Origin: Caloranaerobacter sp050286925
GTDB taxonomy: Bacteria > Bacillota > Clostridia > Tissierellales > Thermohalobacteraceae
DNA length: 64,000 nt
NCBI RefSeq assembly: GCF_050286925.1
Contig: NZ_JBFWFX010000001.1
Span: 1-64,000, forward strand
Direction: 5' to 3'
Shown: piece by piece, positions 33,525-42,834 of the stretch
Layout: each line of letters begins with the position of its first letter
Numbering within the stretch: position 1 is the stretch's first letter
Position numbers and translations under genes: made by a program
The notes under the pieces: model-generated
What the model saw: only the letters and a program-made list of their open reading frames with translations
Database searches by the model: none
What the model was told of the DNA's origin: nothing

Positions 33525-35015
33525 TAATTCAACGCCCATTACACTTGCCAAAGTTCTTGCTATTTCAGTATTATCTTTAAATCCAGTGAATTTTTCTGCT
33601 CCTACACCAACTGCTGACATAGGTATTGATGTTCCTGAATGCGCAAAAGTTGTCCATTCTATATTTGCCCTTTCTGAAATTATATGAGTTGTAGCTATAG
33701 CTACAGGACCATAATAAGATGGACCATATTCTGAAATATCATATTTAGCTTTATTGTCTGCTAAATCCATAGCTTTAATGATTTTTGCCTTTTCTGCTTC
33801 AGTCAAATTATCTAATCCAAAATTTTCAGCAATATATTTAAAATATGCTTCTCTATTTCCATCATATTTTTTAGTTAATACATCTTCAACAGAAGCTTTA
33901 ACGTCAAGAAGTTCATTTAATTTTAAAAAATAATTTTTAGCAAATCCTAATCCCATACCACCAGTTTCATGGTCTCCAACAACTACAATTAAAGTTTTAT
34001 CTGGATGTTTTTTATAAAATTCATATGCTTCTTTAACGGCATCATCAAATGCTAAAACATCATATATAGCACCAACAGCATCATTTGCATGACATGCATG
34101 ATCTATTCTTCCACCTTCAATCATAAAAAAGAATCCATTAGGATATTTTGATAAAACTTCTATACCCTTTTTAGTTATTTCTGCTATGCTTGGAACTTGA
34201 TTATTTGTGTCATGAATTCTATCAATTTCATATGGTAAATGGGATAGTGTAAATGCAGCAAATACTTTTTCTTGTCCTTTTGGTGAATAATTTCTAAACC
34301 TATCAGACTGTTCTTTTCCATAAAACACTTTATATCCTCTATTAGCAAATTCTTTCATTAAATTTCTATTATCTTTTCTTTTTGAGCCATTCATACTTGG
34401 CATTTTATCAACCCAGCCTTGTGGTAGGAAATGTCTAGCTCCACCGCCAGCAAAAAATTCGACGTTGCTATCTAAAAAATCAACTGCAATCTCATTTTCA
34501 TTACTTCTGTTTTCATTATGAGAGGCAAATACTGCTGGTGTTGCATGCGTTAATCTAGTTGTAGTAGCTATACCTGTAGCCATTCCCTTTTCTTCAGCTA
34601 CTTCAATAAGAGTTTTTACATTTGTACCGTCAGGCAACTTTGATATTACGCCGTTATTAGTTTTATGTCCTGTAGCAAGTGCTGTTCCAGCAGCCGCTGA
34701 ATCAGTTATCAATGAATTTGCAGAATATGTAGTATTAATCCCTGCAATAGGTAATTGATTAATTAATAATTTAGCAGATTTATCTCCAGTTTTTTCTTGT
34801 AAAAAATATTCTGCAATTTGTCTTTGAGCAGATCCTAATCCATCACCTATAAAATAAAATACATACTTTGGAGCTTTTTTTGTACTTGCTTCAGTTACAG
34901 TTGTCTTAAGCACTTTTGTACTACCTTTAGTACCTACCATACCATTAGCAGCTATTAAAATAATAATTAATACTGCTAACAGCATCTTTGAGAAACCTTT
35001 TTTCTTCTTAAACAT
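33516..35015 (-). CDS. phoA: Alkaline phosphatase, exported
   Basis: The protein is 499 aa with a basic N-terminus (MFKKKKGFSKM) and a hydrophobic signal or anchor. The catalytic serine lies in ITDSAAAGTALATGHKT. Metal ligands occur in YFIGDGLG, MIEGGRIDHACHANDA and VVVGDHETGG. It hydrolyses phosphomonoesters outside the cell to supply phosphate. The start at 35015 follows AAAGGAGG; an earlier in-frame ATG at 35081 lies inside an interspersed repeat. Pho-type boxes at 35188-35228 suggest induction under phosphate limitation. Confidence 0.93.
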   Translation of the reverse strand: MFKKKKGFSKMLLAVLIIILIAANGMVGTKGSTKVLKTTVTEASTKKAPKYVFYFIGDGLGSAQRQIAEYFLQEKTGDKSAKLLINQLPIAGINTTYSANSLITDSAAAGTALATGHKTNNGVISKLPDGTNVKTLIEVAEEKGMATGIATTTRLTHATPAVFASHNENRSNENEIAVDFLDSNVEFFAGGGARHFLPQGWVDKMPSMNGSKRKDNRNLMKEFANRGYKVFYGKEQSDRFRNYSPKGQEKVFAAFTLSHLPYEIDRIHDTNNQVPSIAEITKKGIEVLSKYPNGFFFMIEGGRIDHACHANDAVGAIYDVLAFDDAVKEAYEFYKKHPDKTLIVVVGDHETGGMGLGFAKNYFLKLNELLDVKASVEDVLTKKYDGNREAYFKYIAENFGLDNLTEAEKAKIIKAMDLADNKAKYDISEYGPSYYGPVAIATTHIISERANIEWTTFAHSGTSIPMSAVGVGAEKFTGFKDNTEIARTLASVMGVELSK

Positions 35016-35033
35016 TTTAAATCCTCCTTTTTT

Positions 35034-35150
35034 TATAATCCATAAGGAAATTATATGCCTTATTAAATTGGATAAATTCAAATATAATTTCCGTAACGGA
35101 TATAAGCAAAATTTACCTTATACAATTTATTTAAATCGAAGATTTTGTTT
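35034..35150 (+). repeat. Palindromic interspersed repeat, copy B
   Basis: The left arm TATAATCCATAAGGAAATTA (35034) and the right arm near 35081-35104 (TAATTTCCGTAACGGATATA) are inverted repeats. The tail CAAAATTTACCTTATACAAT runs to GAAGATTTTG. It lies in the leader of phoA and would be transcribed with it. Confidence 0.65.
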
Positions 35151-35187
35151 AAATCATAATAATACTAATTTCAGAATATCAGTTAAA

Positions 35188-35228
35188 TATTAACATATTA
35201 TTAACTAAATGTTAATTTTATGTTTATC
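35188..35228 (-). promoter_or_regulatory. Likely PhoP-binding (Pho) box upstream of phoA
   Basis: On the minus strand TTAACA, TTAATA and TTAATA recur with an exact 11 bp period (plus-strand positions 35210-35215, 35199-35204, 35188-35193). The plus strand also reads TTAACA, TTAACT, TTAATT and TTTATC at 35190, 35201, 35212 and 35223. This matches the Bacillus PhoP box of TT(A/C/T)ACA repeats every 11 bp. The segment lies between phoA and the divergent fumarase gene. Confidence 0.6.
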
Positions 35229-35306
35229 AACTAGCATATTACGAATTGAAATTAGATTGTTTTTTAATTAAAATAGATATAAGAATATTTTTGGAGATGA
35301 CTTAAA

Positions 35307-36149
35307 ATGAGAAAGATAAATGTAAGTGAGATAATAGATAAAGTTAAAGAAATGTGTATAAAGGCTAATTATGAATTAGGGGAAGATGTGCTGAGAAAGC
35401 TGCAAGATGCTAGAGATAAAGAACAATCTCCCATTGGAAAAGACATTCTGGACAAGTTAATATTAAATGCAAACATATCAAAAAATGAGCAAATGCCAAT
35501 GTGTCAAGATACTGGAATGGCAGTTTTTTTTGTTGAAATAGGACAGGATGTATATATAGAAGGTGGGAATTTAACTGAAGCAATAAATGAAGGAGTTAGA
35601 CAAGGTTATAAAGAGGGTTTTTTAAGAAAATCAGTAGTTAAAGACCCAATAATAAGAGAAAATACTATGGATAATACACCTGCAATAATACATTATGATT
35701 TAGTCGATGGAGATAAACTTAAAATAAGTTTTGCCCCAAAGGGATTTGGAAGTGAAAATATGTCTGGTTTAAAAATGTTAAAGCCGTCAGATGGGATTGA
35801 AGGCATCAAGAAATTTGTTTTAGATGTAGTAAAAAGTGCAGGTGCTAATCCTTGTCCTCCTATTGTCGTTGGTGTAGGTATCGGGGGAACAATGGAAAAA
35901 GCGTGTATATTAGCCAAGAAAGCTTTATTTAGAAAGTTAGGAGAATATAGTCCTATAAAGCATATAGAAAAATTAGAAAAAGAACTATTAGATGAGATAA
36001 ATAAAACTGGAATAGGTCCTCAGGGATTAGGAGGAAATGTTACAGCTTTATCTGTAAATATAGAAGTTTTTCCTACTCATATCGCTGGATTACCTGTTGC
36101 AGTTAATATAAACTGTCATGCAGCAAGACATATAGAAGTAGAGCTATGA
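35307..36149 (+). CDS. fumA: Fumarate hydratase class I, alpha subunit
   Basis: The protein is 280 aa and corresponds to the N-terminal half of single-chain class I fumarase. Cysteines for the 4Fe-4S cluster lie in QMPMCQDTG, NPCPPIV and NINCHAARH. The enzyme interconverts fumarate and malate. The beta subunit follows after 52 bp and malic enzyme after that. Confidence 0.92.
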   Translation: MRKINVSEIIDKVKEMCIKANYELGEDVLRKLQDARDKEQSPIGKDILDKLILNANISKNEQMPMCQDTGMAVFFVEIGQDVYIEGGNLTEAINEGVRQGYKEGFLRKSVVKDPIIRENTMDNTPAIIHYDLVDGDKLKISFAPKGFGSENMSGLKMLKPSDGIEGIKKFVLDVVKSAGANPCPPIVVGVGIGGTMEKACILAKKALFRKLGEYSPIKHIEKLEKELLDEINKTGIGPQGLGGNVTALSVNIEVFPTHIAGLPVAVNINCHAARHIEVEL

Positions 36150-36201
36150 AATAGAAATTAGAATATAGGGAAATGCTATGAAGATAAGAAGGTGGATTTA
36201 A

Positions 36202-36750
36202 TTGAAAGAAATAAAAATAACTACTCCATTAGATGATAATATTATAAAAAAATTAAATGCTGGAGATAGAGTATATATTACAGGTACTATTTATACTGCT
36301 AGAGATGCAGCACATAAAAGGATGGTAGACAGTTTAAAAAATGGCGAAGGATTGCCTTTTGATATAAATAATTCTATAATCTATTATGTTGGGCCATGTC
36401 CACCAAAACCAGGGCAAGTGATAGGATCAGCAGGACCTACTACAAGTTATAGAATGGATGATTATACTCCTATATTATTGAAAGTCGGATTAAAAGGAAT
36501 GATAGGAAAAGGTAATAGGAGTAAAGATGTTATTGATTCAATAGTAGAAAATAATTGTGTGTACTTTGTTGCTATAGGAGGAGCAGGAGCTTTGATTTCA
36601 AGTTGTATTAAATCCTCAGAAATTATAGCTTATGAAGATTTGGGGGCAGAAGCTATAAGAAAACTTTATGTTGAGGATTTACCAGTTATAGTTGCTATAG
36701 ATAGTAGAGGAAATAACTTGTATGATATAAACTTAAAAAATCAAAGATAG
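36202..36750 (+). CDS. fumB: Fumarate hydratase class I, beta subunit
   Basis: The protein is 182 aa. Motifs include DRVYITGTIYTARDAAHKRM, YVGPCPPKPGQVIGSAGPTT and GKGNRSKDV, as in FumA C-terminal and TtdB-type subunits. The start is TTG 36202 behind GAAGGTGG. Confidence 0.92.
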   Translation: MKEIKITTPLDDNIIKKLNAGDRVYITGTIYTARDAAHKRMVDSLKNGEGLPFDINNSIIYYVGPCPPKPGQVIGSAGPTTSYRMDDYTPILLKVGLKGMIGKGNRSKDVIDSIVENNCVYFVAIGGAGALISSCIKSSEIIAYEDLGAEAIRKLYVEDLPVIVAIDSRGNNLYDINLKNQR

Positions 36751-36763
36751 AAGGAGAAAGGTT

Positions 36764-37918
36764 ATGAATATAGGTGAAAAATCTCTTAAATTACATGAAA
36801 AAACTAAAGGTAAGATTTCTATCAAATCAAAAGTTGATATTGTTGACAAAGAGAGTTTATCACTAGCATATACACCTGGAGTTGCAGAGCCTTGTAAACG
36901 TATAAAAGAAGATAAAAATAATATATATAAATATACATCTAAAGGTAATATGGTTGCTGTTGTAACAGATGGTAGTGCAGTTTTAGGGTTAGGAGATATA
37001 GGGGCAGATGCTGCATTACCTGTTATGGAAGGAAAAGCAATACTTTTTAAAGAATTTGCGGATATAGATAGTTTTCCGATTTGCATTAATTCTAAGGATA
37101 TAGATACAATAGTTAATACTGTAAAACTTATAAGTTCATCCTTTGGAGGTATAAATCTTGAGGATATTTCAGCTCCAAGATGTTTTGAAATAGAGGAAAG
37201 GTTAAAAAAAGAACTAGATATTCCTGTATTTCATGATGATCAGCATGGTACAGCTATTGTAGTATTGGCAGGTCTTTTAAATAGTGCAAGGCTTTTAAAA
37301 AGGGAATTAAAGAGCTTCAAAATAGTTATTAATGGGGCAGGAGCTGCAGGAATAGCAATTTGTAAATTACTTTTAAAAGTAGGGATAAAAGATATAATTG
37401 TATGTGATAGTAAAGGAGCTATTTATAAAGGTAGAGAAGGTTTAAATTGGGTTAAAGAAGAAATTTCTCATATCACAAATCCAAGAGAAGAAAAGGGGCA
37501 GCTTAGAGATGTAATTAAGGACAAAGATGTATTTATAGGAGTGTCAGTACCAGGAGTTTTAACAGGAGATATGATTCAGAGTATGAATGATGACCCAATT
37601 ATATTTGCTCTTTCTAATCCTGTACCAGAGATTATGCCTGATATTGCAAAAGAACATGGTGCAAAAATAGTTGCTACGGGTAGATCTGATTTTAGTAATC
37701 AGATAAATAATGTATTAGCTTTTCCTGGTATTTTTAGAGGAGCTTTAGATGCTAAGGCAAAATCTATAAATGATGATATGAAAATAGCAGCAGCTCATGC
37801 AATTGCATCTATTATAGAAGATGATGAATTAAATAGTGATTATATAATACCTAATCCATTTGATAAAAGAGTTGTAAAAAGAGTATCAGAAGCCGTAAAA
37901 AATATAATAAATGCTTAG
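36764..37918 (+). CDS. NAD(P)-dependent malic enzyme
   Basis: The protein is 384 aa, the short bacterial form. It carries SLAYTPGVAEPC, the metal-binding EDISAPRCFEIE and HDDQHGTAIV segments, and the nucleotide loop INGAGAAGIAI. It decarboxylates malate to pyruvate. With the preceding fumarase it makes a fumarate-to-pyruvate route that can feed the 2-ketoacid:ferredoxin oxidoreductase encoded at 22.6-25.6 kb. GAAGGAGAAAGG precedes the ATG. Confidence 0.93.
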   Translation: MNIGEKSLKLHEKTKGKISIKSKVDIVDKESLSLAYTPGVAEPCKRIKEDKNNIYKYTSKGNMVAVVTDGSAVLGLGDIGADAALPVMEGKAILFKEFADIDSFPICINSKDIDTIVNTVKLISSSFGGINLEDISAPRCFEIEERLKKELDIPVFHDDQHGTAIVVLAGLLNSARLLKRELKSFKIVINGAGAAGIAICKLLLKVGIKDIIVCDSKGAIYKGREGLNWVKEEISHITNPREEKGQLRDVIKDKDVFIGVSVPGVLTGDMIQSMNDDPIIFALSNPVPEIMPDIAKEHGAKIVATGRSDFSNQINNVLAFPGIFRGALDAKAKSINDDMKIAAAHAIASIIEDDELNSDYIIPNPFDKRVVKRVSEAVKNIINA

Positions 37919-37945
37919 AAAGTATGATATGAAAGGAAGAGAATT

Positions 37946-38449
37946 ATGAGAAATGTCATAAAAGAGGTGATAACAAAAAAACCAAAACCTTTTTGGGAAG
38001 TTATTTTAATGATATTAATTTCTGTAATAGGTGTGAATTTTCTCATAACATTATGTAATAAATTAGGTGAAAAATATGCTGGTATTGCTAGTATTATCAT
38101 ATTAATACTTTCTATAGGTGTTTGTATATTTATAATAAAAAGGTTATTAGAATGCTACACTTATATTTTAGTAGATGATGAACTTCTATTTGAAAGAAGT
38201 GTTGGTAAGAAAAACAGTTTAATCTTGAAAGTTCCTATAGATGATATAAAAATTATAAAGCCTTATAGAGAGTTAAAAAATGATGAAAGCATTGCTTATA
38301 CTTATAAATTTATCTGTGATAAGGAATATGATAAATTTTATTTTGGAGAATTTGAGAAGGAAGGTAAAAGATATAGATTTATCTTTAAACCAGGTGAAAG
38401 GTTATTAAAAGCTTTAGGTAACAAAGTTTTTAGTAATGTAGAAAGCTGA
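37946..38449 (+). CDS. Membrane protein of unknown function with two helices
   Basis: The protein is 167 aa with helices at about 17-35 and 45-68, then a cytoplasmic beta-rich part (YTYILVDDELLFERSVG, IIKPYRELKNDES, RYRFIFKPGERLLKAL) that resembles bacterial PH-like domains. The resemblance is by pattern only. GAAAGGAAGAG precedes the ATG. It is 27 bp after malic enzyme and ends at a terminator. Confidence 0.65.
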   Translation: MRNVIKEVITKKPKPFWEVILMILISVIGVNFLITLCNKLGEKYAGIASIIILILSIGVCIFIIKRLLECYTYILVDDELLFERSVGKKNSLILKVPIDDIKIIKPYRELKNDESIAYTYKFICDKEYDKFYFGEFEKEGKRYRFIFKPGERLLKALGNKVFSNVES

Positions 38450-38476
38450 GGATATTAAAAATTCTCAGCTTTTTGT
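38442..38476 (+). terminator. Rho-independent terminator
   Basis: AAAGCTGAG ... CTCAGCTTTTT at the end of the preceding gene. Confidence 0.8.
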
Positions 38477-38499
38477 ATAATTTTTTCTCTATATTAAAT

Positions 38500-39204
38500 T
38501 TAAATTTTGTTTTTTTTTCTTTTATACATAAAATAGTCTGCTTTTTCAAAAGCCAACTGTAGATTATTAATACTATTTGTATTAGCAAATCCAAAGGTTA
38601 CACTAATAGTGAAAGGAACTTTTTTACTTTTTAGCGAGATATTACGTTTAATTCTGTTTATTATTTTTTTAATTATATCATTTCCTACATTAGGAACTAT
38701 AATTATAAATTCATCTCCACCATATCTTATTGGTATATCTTTTTTTCTTATAGATTCTTTAATAGATTGTGAAACTATTTTTATAGCTTTATCTCCTGAA
38801 CTGTGTCCCCAATTATCATTTATACTTTTTAAATTATCCATATCTATTATTATAAGTCCATATGTTTTATATTTAGGGAAATTTAAAATACCGTTCTTAA
38901 AATGTTCCCAGAAATTTCTATTATGTAAATTAGTAAGAGAATCTATGTATGCAAGTTTCTTATAATAATCTATGTTGAATATATCTGCAGTTATTGAAAT
39001 TAAATAAAATACATTATCCTTATGTAATATTTTTTTACTTGTTATTATATATTCTTTATATTTTATTTTATTTTGGTCTTTATCTTTACTTAAATTTAAA
39101 ATATTAGAGTTTTTTACTAAAGAGTTATAGAATTCCGATTTTTCTGAATTACAGAATAAAATCCCTCCATTTTCACATAATAATAAAATAATGCCTTCTT
39201 TCAT
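38500..39204 (-). CDS. Diguanylate cyclase (GGDEF domain)
   Basis: The protein is 234 aa. The N-terminal 85 residues form a small PAS-like sensor (GIILLLCENGGILFCN). The GGDEF domain follows with DSLTNLHNRNFWE, DMDNLKSINDNWGHSSGD and an intact RYGGDEFIIIVP. No RxxD inhibitory site is evident. It makes c-di-GMP. GGGGGATG upstream supports the ATG at 39204 rather than TTG 39219. Confidence 0.9.
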   Translation of the reverse strand: MKEGIILLLCENGGILFCNSEKSEFYNSLVKNSNILNLSKDKDQNKIKYKEYIITSKKILHKDNVFYLISITADIFNIDYYKKLAYIDSLTNLHNRNFWEHFKNGILNFPKYKTYGLIIIDMDNLKSINDNWGHSSGDKAIKIVSQSIKESIRKKDIPIRYGGDEFIIIVPNVGNDIIKKIINRIKRNISLKSKKVPFTISVTFGFANTNSINNLQLAFEKADYFMYKRKKNKI

Positions 39205-39310
39205 TTTCACATCCCCCAATAGACCTATTTTTGACTCATTGTTCTTTATTAGAACATAGTTTTCAAAAAAATAAAATACTCTTAAATTAAATAATGTTAA
39301 GAGGTGAATA

Positions 39311-39562
39311 TTGTATATGAAACTAATAAACTATAAACAAGACAAAAATTTAATTGGTAAAAGATTGAAAATAGCACGTTTAAAAAATAATCTAACCCAA
39401 CAGCAAGTTTCTATAAAATTACAAACTATGGGCGTATATATAGATAGAGCGAGTATATCAAAAATAGAACAATGTAAAAGGATAGTTACCGATTATGAAT
39501 TAGTAGCTTTTTCTAAACTTTTAGGTGTCAGCGTAAATTGGCTGTTAGGTATTGAAAAATAA
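39311..39562 (+). CDS. XRE-family HTH DNA-binding protein
   Basis: The protein is 83 aa, essentially one helix-turn-helix domain: IGKRLKIARLKNNLTQQQVS followed by VYIDRASISKIEQCKR and LGVSVNWLLGIEK. It is a likely repressor. AGAGGTGAAT precedes TTG 39311; an ATG two codons downstream (39317) is the alternative start. It is divergent from the GGDEF gene and may regulate it. Confidence 0.85.
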   Translation: MYMKLINYKQDKNLIGKRLKIARLKNNLTQQQVSIKLQTMGVYIDRASISKIEQCKRIVTDYELVAFSKLLGVSVNWLLGIEK

Positions 39563-39713
39563 TAAAGTTTGTTAATCCCTGGAGGGATTTATAAAATTTT
39601 TAGTTATTTTAGAGTAATACCATCCAAGTATTACTATAATTATTTATTAAAAAATTGTCAAGTTCTTGTATTTAAGGTAGTTTAATTATAAATATACTGC
39701 AAATTTAAAAGTA

Positions 39714-40925
39714 TTATTTAGAAAAAACTTTATCAATATCGTTTACTATTGCAATATCAATACCTCCACTATTTGCTATTTGTCTCAAAATTTCTATAGC
39801 TTTATAGTGAGGCATAGGTTTACGATAAGGTCTTTCTTCAGTAAGTGCTTGATAAATATCTAAACAAGCCATAAGTCTTGAGTTAAAATCCAATTGTTTA
39901 TTATTTTTTCCAAAAGGATATCCTGAACCATCTAATTTTTCATGGTGATTTGCTGCCCATTCAGTAATTTCTTTAAAACCGCTTATTTCGCTTAAAACTA
40001 TTCTAGTATAATAAGTATGAGTTTTTATTATATCAAATTCTTTTTCTGTCAATTTACTATTTTTATCTAATATAGAATTAGGTATTGCTAGTTTTCCTAA
40101 ATCGTGTAAATCTGCAGCGATAATTAATTTTAGTTTTTCTTCTCTATCTTTATTATAATAATCGCTCATTTCAGACACTTTTAAGCTTAATCCATATGAA
40201 TGTTTAAGTGTAAATTTAGATTTAGAGTCTATAATTTTTGAGAAAACTCTTGTTATATCATGTATTTTTTTTAGATTCAAATTTTTACTAAATGAGGGTA
40301 CATTAGACTTTAATGCTTTAATTATGTATTCATCTTTCAAATCCAGCCAAAAGCTGGTGTTTTTACTGACTTTCAGAAATATATTAACTAACTTACTAGA
40401 GAATAGTTTGTTCTCATTAGCCTTTACGAAGGATAGTACTTCATTTCTATTTTTAAAATATGAATTTTTCAAGTCAAATTTTAAGTCTAATGTATCAGCT
40501 AAGGAAATTATTTGAGACATTAAAGGAATACTATCTTCTTTTTTGCCAAAAAAACCGCTTCCATCATAATTTTCATGATGATATAAAATTACACCTTCAA
40601 CATTAGTCAAGAATGGGTAATTTTTCAAATTTTCTTCAGATATAATACAGTGCTTTCTACAGCTTTCAATACTGTTTAATATATCTACATTCCTATTTTG
40701 AAGGGTATCGTGTATGGCTTTTTCACTTATACTGTTATCATGTAAAAGGGCTAGCGATACTAAATCGAAAATTTCTTCTGGTTGCATTCCCATTTCTTCA
40801 GCCATTTTTAAAGAGATGTATGCAACTCTTTTTGAGTGATTTAAAGGTACTCCAAGTATGTCAGTTTCAATGAAATCTAATGCCCATGATACAGCGAGTA
40901 AAAATTCATTTAGATTAAATTCCAT
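39714..40925 (-). CDS. Tandem HD-GYP domain protein
   Basis: The protein is 403 aa with two HD-type domains. The first (about 20-170) has LALLHDN and YHHENYDGSGFFGKK. The second (about 215-400) has the full HDLGKLAIP and NHHEKLDGSGYPFGKNN signature. The second is likely the active c-di-GMP phosphodiesterase, while the first lacks the DxGK part. It is cytoplasmic, with no membrane helix. AAGGGGGAATAC precedes the ATG. It lies near the diguanylate cyclase at 38500. Confidence 0.88.
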   Translation of the reverse strand: MEFNLNEFLLAVSWALDFIETDILGVPLNHSKRVAYISLKMAEEMGMQPEEIFDLVSLALLHDNSISEKAIHDTLQNRNVDILNSIESCRKHCIISEENLKNYPFLTNVEGVILYHHENYDGSGFFGKKEDSIPLMSQIISLADTLDLKFDLKNSYFKNRNEVLSFVKANENKLFSSKLVNIFLKVSKNTSFWLDLKDEYIIKALKSNVPSFSKNLNLKKIHDITRVFSKIIDSKSKFTLKHSYGLSLKVSEMSDYYNKDREEKLKLIIAADLHDLGKLAIPNSILDKNSKLTEKEFDIIKTHTYYTRIVLSEISGFKEITEWAANHHEKLDGSGYPFGKNNKQLDFNSRLMACLDIYQALTEERPYRKPMPHYKAIEILRQIANSGGIDIAIVNDIDKVFSK

Positions 40926-41101
40926 TGTATTCCCCCTTAAATTATACTAATTATGTTTCTATTATAACATTTATTAGTTTTTATAAAGTGATAAATGATA
41001 TTAAATAATACAAGGTAATGACGAACTTTTGGCATGCTTTACGAATAAAATATTAAAAAAGGGTAAAAATCTAGTTAATAATTATTTAAGGGGATGGTAA
41101 A

Positions 41102-41287
41102 ATGGACCTAAAAATATGTAAAATGTGCAATAAGTTAGATTATAATGGGATAGATTTATTAGGAGTACATATATGCAAAGAATGTGAATACGATATTATT
41201 AACATAGATGTTAAAGATATAAAATATGAATATTACAAGACGATAATTAAACATATTTGGATAGAATATTTAATAGGTTCAAATTAA
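41102..41287 (+). CDS. gin: Anti-sigma-G factor Gin (CsfB)
   Basis: The protein is 61 aa with paired CxxC motifs (CKMCNKL and CKECEYD) forming the treble-clef zinc site. In B. subtilis Gin inhibits sigma G in the forespore and mother cell. GGGGATGG precedes the ATG. The neighbours (a YaaO-like decarboxylase, tmk, yaaQ, yaaR, holB, yaaT) match the gin region of Bacillus and Clostridia. Confidence 0.85.
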   Translation: MDLKICKMCNKLDYNGIDLLGVHICKECEYDIINIDVKDIKYEYYKTIIKHIWIEYLIGSN

Positions 41288-41292
41288 ATTTT

Positions 41293-41328
41293 ATTGACAT
41301 GGGTTTATTCATTCCATGTCTTTTTGTT
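41293..41328 (+). terminator. Rho-independent terminator after gin
   Basis: GACATGG ... CCATGTC followed by a T-rich run. Confidence 0.8.
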
Positions 41329-41403
41329 TTGTATAGATTAGATTATAATACAGATAAAGGAGAAAAATAGTATTAGTAGAATTTATACATTAGGAGGAAC
41401 TTT

Positions 41404-42822
41404 ATGAGAGTGCCTATTATAGAAGGATTAGACCATTATATTAATAAAAATAAAACGAGATTTCATATGCCAGGGCATAAAGGTAAAAAAGCTTTGATAG
41501 ATTGGGCAAATTTAATTCCTCAAATAGACGTTACTGAGATTGAAGGAACAGATAATTTACACTCACCTAATTCAATAATACTAGAGAGTCTTAAGTTAGC
41601 TTCTAAAACATTTAAGACAAAAAGAACTTACTACTCAGTTAATGGTACTACTGGTGGTATTTATGCTGCAATAATGTCATCTACCAAACCAGGCGATAAA
41701 ATTTTAATCCAGAGAAACTGTCATAAATCGGTATATAATGCTATAATATTAGGAAAATTAAATCCGATATATATATATCCTAACTATAATAGTGAGTATA
41801 ATATAGTTACTGATATAAATCCTGATGATATAGAAAAAGCACTTTTAAAACATAGTGATATTAAAGCTGTTGTTATAACAAATCCTTCATATTTTGGTGT
41901 ATGTAGTGATGTAGAGAGCATAGCTAAAATAGTACATAAATATAATAAAATTTTAATAGTAGATGAAGCGCATGGCAGTCATCTTATATTTAGCAACAAA
42001 CTACCTAAATCTGCCATTGAATCTGGTGCAGATATAGTTTTACAGAGTACACATAAGACTTTGCCTGCATTTACACAATCATCTATGATTCATGTATGCA
42101 GCAATAGAGTTGATTTAGAAAGACTAGAAACAATGCTTACAATTCATATGACTACAAGCCCTTCTTATATTTTAATGTCTTCGCTTGATTTTGCTAGAGC
42201 TTATATGGCTAAGGAAGGTAAGCAAAAACTGAATACTTTAATAGAAAATATAGAGGAAATTACGTCTTTTATGAATAACATTGAGGGAGTTGAAGTCTTT
42301 AATAACAGAGATAAAAAAGTATGTTTTGATTTTGATATAACTAAAATATTGATTAATCTTACGGGTATAAACATAAATGGAAGTAGATTAGAGGAAATTT
42401 TAAGTAGAGATTATGATATACAGGTAGAGATGTCTGATATTTATTATGTATTAGCATTGACTACAGTTTTTGATGAATATGAAGATCTAGAAAAATTGGC
42501 ATTAGCTATTGAAGATATAGCCAAAAAAGAAGTTTATAGAGCAGATAAAGTGGACAAAGTAGATTTTAAATATATTAAACCAAAAACAAGAACTTCTATT
42601 TATGATGCTTTTTATAGTGAAGTAGAAAATATTTTAATTACTAAGAGTATTGGTAGAATATCAGCTAATTTTGTTATACCTTATCCACCAGGGATACCGA
42701 TATTATGTCCAGGAGAAGAAATTACAGAAAGTATAGTAGAATATATTAATTATTTAAAAACGATGAAAATACAAATTTTAGGTCTTAGTAAAGATATGAA
42801 TGAAATTAAGATTATAAAGTAA
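41404..42822 (+). CDS. Orn/Lys/Arg decarboxylase family PLP enzyme (YaaO-like)
   Basis: The protein is 472 aa. It begins with TRFHMPGHKGK and EIEGTDNLHSP, as in the short Firmicutes decarboxylases. The PLP aspartate and lysine lie in ILIVDEAHGSH and LQSTHKTLPAF. The C-terminal domain has the YPPGIPILCPGE motif. The substrate among basic amino acids cannot be told from sequence; YaaO and SpeA-type homologues act on arginine or lysine. AGGAGG precedes the ATG. Confidence 0.88.
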   Translation: MRVPIIEGLDHYINKNKTRFHMPGHKGKKALIDWANLIPQIDVTEIEGTDNLHSPNSIILESLKLASKTFKTKRTYYSVNGTTGGIYAAIMSSTKPGDKILIQRNCHKSVYNAIILGKLNPIYIYPNYNSEYNIVTDINPDDIEKALLKHSDIKAVVITNPSYFGVCSDVESIAKIVHKYNKILIVDEAHGSHLIFSNKLPKSAIESGADIVLQSTHKTLPAFTQSSMIHVCSNRVDLERLETMLTIHMTTSPSYILMSSLDFARAYMAKEGKQKLNTLIENIEEITSFMNNIEGVEVFNNRDKKVCFDFDITKILINLTGININGSRLEEILSRDYDIQVEMSDIYYVLALTTVFDEYEDLEKLALAIEDIAKKEVYRADKVDKVDFKYIKPKTRTSIYDAFYSEVENILITKSIGRISANFVIPYPPGIPILCPGEEITESIVEYINYLKTMKIQILGLSKDMNEIKIIK

Positions 42823-42834
42823 AGGATGGTACAA

